Source of the DNA: Fructobacillus evanidus | Lineage (GTDB): Bacteria > Bacillota > Bacilli > Lactobacillales > Lactobacillaceae | Reading direction: 5' to 3' | Assembly: GCF_963580165.1 (NCBI RefSeq) | Contig: NZ_CAUZLM010000004.1 | Span: 62,001-126,000 of the forward strand | DNA length: 64,000 nt | In this document: positions 58,280-64,000 of the stretch, in pieces | Position numbering within the stretch: position 1 is the first letter of the stretch | How the letters are laid out: the number at the start of each line of letters is the position of its first letter | The notes under the pieces: model-generated | The model's input: only the letters and a program-made list of their open reading frames with translations | What the model was told of the DNA's origin: nothing | The model's database searches: none | Position numbers and translations under genes: made by a program

Positions 58280-59290
58280 TTATACGTTTGCAAAGTGCAA
58301 CAAAGTACGGATCATGTTTGAAGTGAAACCGTATTCGTTGTCGTACCATGAAACAGTCTTAACCAATTGCTTGTCACCGGCTTCGACGATTTGCGTTTGA
58401 GTAGCATCGAAAGTAGCACCGTGTGTGTCACCAATGATGTCTGATGAAACGATTTCGTCTTCGTTGTAGCCAAATGAGTCAGATGAAGCTGCCTTCATAG
58501 CTGCGTTGATTTCGTCTGCTGAAACCTTCTTTGACAAAACTGAAGTCAATTCAGTAACAGAACCATCAACAACGGCAACACGTTGTGCGTGACCGTCAAC
58601 CTTACCCTTCAATTCTGGAACAACAAGGCCGATAGCCTTAGCAGCACCAGTTGAGTGAGGGATAGTGTTTACAGAAGCAGTACGGTTTGAACGGAACTTC
58701 TTTGACTTAGGTCCATCCAAAATCATTTGAGTTGAAGTAAAGGCGTGGATAGTAGTCATCGTTGCCACTTCAACACCGAATTGGTCTTGCAATACACGAG
58801 CCATTGGAGCCAATGACTGTGTAGTACATGAACCAGCTGAAACAATCTTGTCGTCAGCCTTCAAGATGTCTTGGTTTACACCATAAACAACAGTTGGTAC
58901 ATCACCAGCTGGAGCTGAGATCAAAACCTTCTTAGCACCTGCGTCCAAGTGGGCTTGTGACTTTTCGGCTGAAGTATAGAAACCAGTAGCTTCCAATACA
59001 TATTCAACGCCATCGTTCTTAACCCAAGGAATGTTCTTTGCATCGCGTTCTGCATAAACAGTGTAGTGCTTACCGTTAACCACGATACCAGTTTCATCAG
59101 CAGAAACTTCAGCATCCAAAGTTCCATGAGTTGAGTCATACTTCAACAAGTATGCCAACATTGATGGGCTAGTCAAATCGTTGATGGCTGCAACTTCAAC
59201 ATCAGCTGCTGAGTCGCCAAGTTCCAAGATACGACGGAATGCCAAACGACCAATCCGACCGAATCCATTAATACCAATCTTCACAGTCAT
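58280..59290 (-). CDS. gap: Glyceraldehyde-3-phosphate dehydrogenase
   Basis: 336 residues. NAD-binding GINGFGRIGRLAFR, Asp in INDLTSP selecting NAD, catalytic Cys155 in SCTTQSLAP and His in TTIHAFTSTQ are present, as is the C-terminal SWYDNEYGFT. The usual SCTTNCLAP reads SCTTQSLAP here, so the second cysteine is absent. GGAGGT lies 8 nt before the ATG at 59290. The gene uses a narrow set of preferred codons, as expected for a highly expressed glycolytic enzyme. Confidence 0.98.
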   Translation of the reverse strand: MTVKIGINGFGRIGRLAFRRILELGDSAADVEVAAINDLTSPSMLAYLLKYDSTHGTLDAEVSADETGIVVNGKHYTVYAERDAKNIPWVKNDGVEYVLEATGFYTSAEKSQAHLDAGAKKVLISAPAGDVPTVVYGVNQDILKADDKIVSAGSCTTQSLAPMARVLQDQFGVEVATMTTIHAFTSTQMILDGPKSKKFRSNRTASVNTIPHSTGAAKAIGLVVPELKGKVDGHAQRVAVVDGSVTELTSVLSKKVSADEINAAMKAASSDSFGYNEDEIVSSDIIGDTHGATFDATQTQIVEAGDKQLVKTVSWYDNEYGFTSNMIRTLLHFANV

Positions 59291-59335
59291 GTGTGTAGAC
59301 CTCCAATTAATTTTTTGACTTATGTCAACAAGGAC

Positions 59336-59366
59336 ATTATAACACAAAGGCTAGAAACCAGTGCAA
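59336..59366 (-). promoter_or_regulatory. gap promoter
   Basis: Minus strand extended -10 TGTTATAAT (TATAAT 59336-59341); TTGCAC 19 bp upstream is a loose -35. A TTGAC-N4-GTCAA dyad (59315-59328) lies in the leader. Confidence 0.6.
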
Positions 59367-59463
59367 GTCTTCACTAGAAATTGTTTGGAAAATTAACCAT
59401 ACCATTTACTGATTTTGTCGGATAACTGAAAAGAAACTGTCTTTTTTATTCATTAGAATTCTT

Positions 59464-59471
59464 GCTATAAT
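59464..59471 (+). promoter_or_regulatory. Promoter of the ECF S-component gene
   Basis: Extended -10 TGCTATAAT ending at 59471; TTTTAT 16 bp upstream as weak -35. Confidence 0.55.
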
Positions 59472-59504
59472 ATTCCTATTATTTAAATTCACGGAGAGAC
59501 GATT

Positions 59505-59996
59505 ATGAATAAATATTTTACTACCAAGACCATCACGACTTTGGCCGTGATTACTGCTTTAAACCTCGCCCTTTCTTATGTGGTGCGCATTCCAACGCCA
59601 GGTGGCTACGTCAACTTAGTCGAAGCCGGCATTTTCTTAGTGGCGCTCCTGGGTAGCGCACGTTCTGGGATGATTGTCGGTGGTTTGTCAGGCTTGCTCT
59701 TGGATCTTTTAGCTGGCTACGCAGCCTGGGCTCCCTTCTCTTTGGTCATTCACGGCTTGGAAGGTTACTTGGCCGGGTTAATTGGTGCTAAAAAATCAGT
59801 GATGAGCCAAACAATTGCCGTTATCGTGGCTTCCTTTGTCATGGTTGTCGGCTACTTCTTTGCCACAGCCTTCCTTTCACACAGCTGGGCCACCGGCTTT
59901 GCTTCAATCGTCGGTAACATCGCTCAATGTGCCTTTGGTCTAATCATTGCTCTAGTCGTTCGTCCTGCTTTGTCGAAGCGTGTGACCTTAAACTAA
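59505..59996 (+). CDS. ECF transporter S component
   Basis: 163 residues with five to six membrane helices. The N-terminal TTLAVITALNLALSYVVRIPTPGGYVNLVEAG pattern and the LSGLLLDLLAGYAAWAPFSLVIHGLEGYLAG middle are typical of vitamin-binding S components that share a common ECF module. The ligand cannot be named with certainty; this branch includes pyridoxine- and thiamine-precursor transporters. Single gene with its own promoter; the ECF energy-coupling genes are not in the window. Confidence 0.85.
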   Translation: MNKYFTTKTITTLAVITALNLALSYVVRIPTPGGYVNLVEAGIFLVALLGSARSGMIVGGLSGLLLDLLAGYAAWAPFSLVIHGLEGYLAGLIGAKKSVMSQTIAVIVASFVMVVGYFFATAFLSHSWATGFASIVGNIAQCAFGLIIALVVRPALSKRVTLN

Positions 59997-60023
59997 TAGC
60001 AAAACAAAAAAATAACAAAATAA

Positions 60024-60107
60024 AAAGCCTTGACCAACTGATGCGAAACCCAAGTTTAGGATAACGAAACTGTGGGGCCATCTGCTAACGTTGGTCGGGG
60101 CTTTTTT
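60024..60107 (+). terminator. Long structured terminator after the S-component gene
   Basis: Outer arms AAAGCC..GACCAAC and GTTGGTC..GGGCTTTT pair with G-U steps across about 50 nt. The inside also pairs: GATG/CATC and CCCA.GTTT/AAAC..TGGG. A T run follows. It is unusually long for a plain terminator. Confidence 0.65.
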
Positions 60108-60260
60108 CTTTACCCTTTATCTTTACAGGTTCTTTTGATTTATTGAAGTCATGAGCTAAACATGTAAAGAAAACGACAATTTGGTATAGTTTAAATTTCA
60201 TTTCCAAAAGAAACTGTGAGATAATCGTATTAAGCTTTCAACTTAGGAGGAATCTAGAAA

Positions 60261-61595
60261 ATGACAGCATACGATTACGACGTTTTGTACCTTGGGGCCG
60301 GCCACGGTGCCTTTGATGGTGCACCGCTTTTGGCTCAAGCCGGTAAAAAAGTCGCCTTTGTCGAAAAAGAAAAGGTCGGCGGAACCTGCCCAAACTGGGG
60401 TTGCAACGCCAAAGTTATCCTGGAAAACGCAGTTTCCTTACAACGTGAACTACGTGCTTCAAATGGCATTGTTTCAGGGAGCGGCGACATTGACTGGACC
60501 AAGAACATGGCCCGCAAAAAGGAAATCATCGCCATTTTCCCAAACGCCATCCAAGGTGGTATGGAAGAATTAGGCATCAAGTTTTACTTTGGTGCTGGCC
60601 ACTTAAAAGACGCTCACACCGTGACAATCGGTGATCAAACCGTTACGGCCGAAAACATCGTAATTGCCACTGGTATGCACTCTAACCGCCTGGACATCCC
60701 CGGTGCTGAGTACCTCCATGATTCCAAGGACTTCTTGTCACTAGACCAAGCACCTGACAAGATGGTCATTATTGGGGCGGGCTATATCGGCCTCGAAACG
60801 GCTTCAATGATGAACGCCGCTGGTGCTGACGTAACCGTTATTCTTCGTTCAGACCGCGCCTTGCCTGAATTTAACCAACGCTATAGTGACGCTTTAGTGC
60901 AAACCCTTGAAAAGCAAGGCATTACATTCGTCAAGAATAGTCAAACTGAAAGTGTCGAACAAGTTACTTCCGGTTTTGCCGTCAAGACATCAACCGGTAC
61001 CTATGAAGCCGATTACGTCATGGATGCTACCGGTCGCACACCAAATACGGCCGACCTTGGTCTGGAAGATTTGGGAATCGAATTCGACAAGGCCGGGATT
61101 GCGGTTAACGAATACCTCCAAACAGCCGTGCCGAATATTTATGCAACCGGTGACGTAGTGAAGAAGGATCAACCGAAGTTGACCCCAACGGCAACATTTG
61201 AGTCCCAATATGTTGCCAAGCGCCTCTTAGGCCAAGATGACAAAGCCATCAACTACCCAGCCATCGGGACAACGGTCTTCACCACGCCTCGTTTGGCCCA
61301 GGCGGGCGTGACGCTCGATGAAGCCGCCGCCCACCCTGATAAATATGATGTCGTTGAAAAGGACGTCATGGATGATTGGTACCGCATGGTCGACTATGAA
61401 AAGGAAGGCCACCTGTCATTAATTTATGACAAGGAAAAGCACTTGGTTGGTGCAATCGAAATTTCAGAACATGCCGAGGACATCATCAACGCTCTCTTGC
61501 CTGCCATTGAATTCGCCTACACACCAGCACAACTGAGCCGCTTGGTCACGATTTTCCCAACAATCGGTTATTCTGCCATCGGCGACCTCCTTTAA
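60261..61595 (+). CDS. Pyridine nucleotide-disulfide oxidoreductase family flavoprotein
   Basis: 444 residues, glutathione reductase fold. FAD motif LYLGAGHGAFDGA, redox pair in GGTCPNWGCNAK (Cys about 44 and 49), NAD(P) motif VIIGAGYIGLETASMM, and the second FAD motif IYATGDV. The C-terminal dimerisation domain ends ..IFPTIGYSAIGDLL: where glutathione and lipoamide reductases have the catalytic HPTxxE, the His and Glu are missing. It may use another proton donor or a different substrate. AGGAGG precedes the ATG. Single gene ended by a terminator. Confidence 0.85.
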   Translation: MTAYDYDVLYLGAGHGAFDGAPLLAQAGKKVAFVEKEKVGGTCPNWGCNAKVILENAVSLQRELRASNGIVSGSGDIDWTKNMARKKEIIAIFPNAIQGGMEELGIKFYFGAGHLKDAHTVTIGDQTVTAENIVIATGMHSNRLDIPGAEYLHDSKDFLSLDQAPDKMVIIGAGYIGLETASMMNAAGADVTVILRSDRALPEFNQRYSDALVQTLEKQGITFVKNSQTESVEQVTSGFAVKTSTGTYEADYVMDATGRTPNTADLGLEDLGIEFDKAGIAVNEYLQTAVPNIYATGDVVKKDQPKLTPTATFESQYVAKRLLGQDDKAINYPAIGTTVFTTPRLAQAGVTLDEAAAHPDKYDVVEKDVMDDWYRMVDYEKEGHLSLIYDKEKHLVGAIEISEHAEDIINALLPAIEFAYTPAQLSRLVTIFPTIGYSAIGDLL

Positions 61596-61612
61596 AATCA
61601 GAACTGATTTTT

Positions 61613-61648
61613 TAAGTCCAAAGGAAACATTCCTTCGGGCTTTTTTTA
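61613..61648 (+). terminator. Terminator of the flavoprotein gene
   Basis: AAGTCCAAAGGAA / TTCCTTCGGGCTT with G-U steps, then TTTTTTT. Confidence 0.85.
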
Positions 61649-61656
61649 AAATAAAT

Positions 61657-61790
61657 TTGTCGAAAGTCGACAGATAGTTTATACTTTCATTAGTCATTAA
61701 TTGGTTCAGAGAAGCCAGATGATTAACTTACGCTTAATTTTTAACACAATAAGACTATTCTCTGGACTTTTTTAGAGAATAGTCTTTTTT
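61657..61790 (+). promoter_or_regulatory. pyrF promoter and PyrR-like attenuator
   Basis: TTGTCG (61657-61662), 17 bp, TATACT (61680-61685). The leader ends in a strong terminator, AGACTATTCTCT / AGAGAATAGTCT (61752-61785) plus TTTTT, right before the pyrF RBS. CAGAGAA (61707-61713) can pair with TTCTCTG of the terminator's first arm, giving an antiterminator, and lies in TTCAGAGAAGCC, which resembles the PyrR-binding loop. Confidence 0.7.
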
Positions 61791-61813
61791 CTTGCCCATG
61801 AAGGAGAGTAACC

Positions 61814-62527
61814 ATGGAAAAACCACTGATGATTGCCTTGGACTTTGACGACTTAGCCGCCGTCACAGCTTTTTTGGATCGTTTTCCTGACCCCAGCCAA
61901 TTAACCGTCAAGGTCGGGATGGAGCTCTTCTACCAAGCTGGGCCAGCCATTATCACTGATTTGAAAAAGCGCGGTTGCGACATTTTCTTGGACCTCAAGC
62001 TCTTTGATATCCCCAACACCGTCCGCCAGGCAATGGCTCAAATTGGCCAACTCGGTGTTGACTACGTAACCGTTCATTCACTGGGTGGGTCTGCCATGCT
62101 AAAGGCCGCTAAGGAAGGCCTGGAAATCGGTGCAACAAAGGCCGGTGTCCACGTACCCGCCCTCCTGGCAGTGACAGAACTGACTTCTATTTCTGACGAA
62201 GTCCTCAAAAACGAACAGCACGCAGCCCTGCCAATGCAAGACCAAGTCCTGGCCTTAGCCCAAATGGCAGACCAGGCCGGGTGCGATGGCGTTATCTGCT
62301 CCGCCTTGGAGTTGATCACACTCAACGCCCATTTGCGTCCTGATTTCCTCTTCGTCGTCCCTGGTATTCGCATGCAAGAAGATCAAACGGGTGACCAAGT
62401 TCGTGTTGCCAGTCCCGACCAAGCAGCCGCAGATGGCGCCAAGGCCATCGTTGTCGGTCGGCCAATTACCAAGGCGAACGACCCGGTTGCTGCCTGGCGC
62501 CGCTACCAAAGTGCTTGGCAAGGCTGA
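61814..62527 (+). CDS. pyrF: Orotidine 5'-phosphate decarboxylase
   Basis: 237 residues. Last step of UMP synthesis. MIALDFDD at the N terminus, KVGMELFYQAG, the catalytic DLKLFDIPNTV (Lys/Asp cluster) and the phosphate-binding PGIRMQEDQTGDQ and VVGRPIT segments are all intact. GAAGGAG precedes the ATG. First gene of pyrFE, behind an attenuator. Confidence 0.97.
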   Translation: MEKPLMIALDFDDLAAVTAFLDRFPDPSQLTVKVGMELFYQAGPAIITDLKKRGCDIFLDLKLFDIPNTVRQAMAQIGQLGVDYVTVHSLGGSAMLKAAKEGLEIGATKAGVHVPALLAVTELTSISDEVLKNEQHAALPMQDQVLALAQMADQAGCDGVICSALELITLNAHLRPDFLFVVPGIRMQEDQTGDQVRVASPDQAAADGAKAIVVGRPITKANDPVAAWRRYQSAWQG

Positions 62528-62573
62528 TTTTTACCAATCAAAACATTAAAAGAAAAAATGAAAGGTTTTACCC

Positions 62574-63209
62574 ATGACAGTTTCAACTGAAGCAATCCTC
62601 CAAGACTTAATCGATCACAAAATCGTCCAATTAAAGGTCGACGACACCTTTACCTTCGCCTCTGGCATCCAATCACCAATTTATACCGACTTGCGCCAAA
62701 CGATTTCTTATCCCAAAACACGGCGTGCCATCACAAAGGCCTTGGCCGCGTTGATTAAGGAACAGTACCCACAAGTGTCAGTGATTGCCGGCGTTGCTAC
62801 CGCCGGGATTCCCCAAGCAGCCTTAGTTGCCGCCGAATTAGACTTACCAATGGTTTACGTTCGTTCCAAGCCAAAGGACCATGGTACCGGTCGCCAAGTC
62901 GAAGGGGTTATCCAAGCAGATGACCAAGTGGTCTTGATTGATGACCTGATTTCAACCGGCGGCTCCGTCCTTGGTGCTGCGAAGGCTGTTAAAAACGAAG
63001 GCTTCAACGTGGCTGGTGTGGTTTCCATCTTCTCGTATGGTTTCCCCGATGCTGACAAGAACTTCCAAGAGGCCGGTTTTGCCTTTGCCCCACTTTTGAC
63101 TTATACCGGCCTCATTAAGCTATTGGCCGACCAACAGGTGATTAGTAATGAAGACCATGCCCGCCTAGCCAAGTGGCACCAAGACCCATGGGCTTGGCCA
63201 CTGAAGTAA
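62574..63209 (+). CDS. pyrE: Orotate phosphoribosyltransferase
   Basis: 211 residues. Transfers phosphoribose from PRPP to orotate. FTFASGIQSPIYTDLR, the flexible loop VRSKPKDHGTGRQVEG and the PRPP motif VVLIDDLISTGGS are visible. It follows pyrF by 46 nt on the same transcript and is closed by a terminator. Other pyr genes are not in the window. Confidence 0.97.
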   Translation: MTVSTEAILQDLIDHKIVQLKVDDTFTFASGIQSPIYTDLRQTISYPKTRRAITKALAALIKEQYPQVSVIAGVATAGIPQAALVAAELDLPMVYVRSKPKDHGTGRQVEGVIQADDQVVLIDDLISTGGSVLGAAKAVKNEGFNVAGVVSIFSYGFPDADKNFQEAGFAFAPLLTYTGLIKLLADQQVISNEDHARLAKWHQDPWAWPLK

Positions 63210-63286
63210 GGCCTTATTGTTCGGTGGCTAACGATTCCACCATTCTTAATCTGTTTTTTCATCTCAAGTGTTTCCTCAAACAAACA

Positions 63287-63320
63287 AAAAAAGGTGGTTG
63301 CTCACGCAACCACCTTTTTT
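63287..63320. terminator. Bidirectional terminator
   Basis: AAAAAAGGTGGTTG / CAACCACCTTTTTT, 14-bp perfect stem between pyrE and the convergent metG. Confidence 0.93.
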
Positions 63321-63328
63321 ACTGATTT

Positions 63329-64000
63329 TTATTCAATTCCGGAACCAGGTTCAATGACTTCTGGCAAGACCGAAACGGTCACAATGCCATTCTTCTCAGC
63401 AGAAAGAATCATTCCTTCTGATAGTTCGCCAGCCATCTTCCGTGGTGCCATATTGGCCACAATCGCCACTGTCTTGCCTAACAAGACTTCAGGCTCTGGA
63501 TACCATTGACGAATTCCCGACAAAATCTGACGCGGCTTGTCAGAACCGTCATCCAAAGTGAACTTAATCAACTTCTTTGACTTTTCCACAAATTCAGCAG
63601 CTGTAATCTTTGCCGCCAAAATTTCGACCTTATCAAAATCGTCGTATTCAATCAAATCCTTATGTTGGATTTCTTCGCTCACTTCTTGCTCCTTTGCACC
63701 TTGCTTAGCGGCTTCCTTGACTGCCCGACCCTTGCCCTTGGTGTCCTTTGAAACCAATGAGGCAATGTAGGCAACTTCTTCTTCCACATCCAAACGAGGG
63801 AAGATTGGTTCACCCTTGGCAACCACCTTCGTACCTGCTGGTACTTGATCGATAGCAAGATTAACCAATGAGACGCCCTTTTCAGGATATTCCAATCCCA
63901 ATTGGGCAAACATTTGCTGTGGTGCTTCCGTCATGACCGGTTGCAACATCGCTGCAACCGCACGGAGTGCTCCCGCCAAGTGAGCCAAAACAGATTGTAA
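63329..64000 (-). CDS. metG: Methionine--tRNA ligase, C-terminal part
   Basis: The last 223 residues of MetRS; the 5' part lies beyond the right edge and the frame is open there. The visible part covers the end of the anticodon-binding domain (LRAVAAMLQPVMTEAPQQMF, PIFPRLD) and, after a charged linker (about 85-110 of the fragment), the C-terminal tRNA-binding OB domain (EYDDFDKVEILAAKI, SGIRQWYPEPEVLLGKTVAIVANM, PRKMAGELSEGMILSA). This is the long, dimerising form of MetRS. Confidence 0.95.
   Translation of the reverse strand, partial: LQSVLAHLAGALRAVAAMLQPVMTEAPQQMFAQLGLEYPEKGVSLVNLAIDQVPAGTKVVAKGEPIFPRLDVEEEVAYIASLVSKDTKGKGRAVKEAAKQGAKEQEVSEEIQHKDLIEYDDFDKVEILAAKITAAEFVEKSKKLIKFTLDDGSDKPRQILSGIRQWYPEPEVLLGKTVAIVANMAPRKMAGELSEGMILSAEKNGIVTVSVLPEVIEPGSGIE

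Overview
The window reads as chromosomal DNA of a Gram-positive lactic acid bacterium of the Lactobacillaceae. The genus cannot be fixed from the sequence; a heterofermentative leuconostoc/weissella/fructobacillus-type relative is my guess. The signs are a dltXABCD operon for D-alanylation of teichoic acids, a FabK/FabT type II fatty acid cluster, a T-box leader in front of luxS, an LPxTG-type surface adhesin, the acpS-alr-mazF order, and strong AGGAGG-type ribosome binding sites throughout.

Layout. 1-9 kb, minus strand: a CiaRH-like two-component system, a MazF-type toxin with no visible antitoxin, alr, acpS and dltXABCD. 9-12.9 kb, plus strand, head to head with dlt: an envelope-type operon of an EIIC-like membrane protein, a DUF915 hydrolase, a TPM-domain protein and LemA. 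13-15.7 kb: an AEC-family permease, a 60-residue membrane protein and a YdcF-type protein. 15.7-21.5 kb: a tandem duplication of a cassette (terminator, DUF4811 protein, 14-TM MFS exporter, divergent TetR regulator), each copy with 17-bp operators sitting on the exporter promoter. 21.5-24.5 kb: LysR, an amino-acid permease and a flavodoxin-fold reductase. 24.6-25 kb: an isolated small transcription unit (promoter, RBS, 70-codon ORF, terminator) that I do not recognise. 25-28.5 kb: a YkcB/YkcC-type lipid-linked glycosylation pair. 29.3-32 kb: a methionine-type T-box, luxS, acetoin reductase and a MetQ-like binding protein. 32-40.9 kb: a nucleotidase and two tandem phnDCEE-type ABC transporters. 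41.3-45 kb: a 1208-residue lectin-type adhesin. 45.1-46.7 kb: ssrA (tmRNA) with a displaced second copy of its 3' end, i.e. the footprint of an integrated element. 46.7-57.1 kb: the fab/acc operon on the minus strand. 57.3-64 kb: a phosphoesterase, gap, an ECF S component, a flavin disulfide-reductase homologue, pyrFE behind an attenuator, and the 3' part of metG.

How it works together. Much of the window concerns the cell envelope: lipoteichoic acid charge (dlt, CiaRH), membrane lipids (fab/acc under FabT), surface glycosylation (YkcBC), a large adhesin, and drug/lipid export (two MFS cassettes). Regulation is readable in several places: FabT box on the fab promoter, TetR operators on both exporter promoters, Met T-box for luxS, PyrR-like attenuator for pyrFE, and a conserved promoter plus internal terminator in both phn operons.

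The points most worth following up are the ssrA integration footprint with paired arm-type repeats, the duplicated exporter cassettes with a shared operator motif, the duplicated phn operons with the same D/C attenuating hairpin, three binding proteins that all lack a lipobox cysteine, and the unrecognised small gene at 24.7 kb. I saw no CRISPR array, no rRNA, no canonical tRNA and no intact transposase or integrase.
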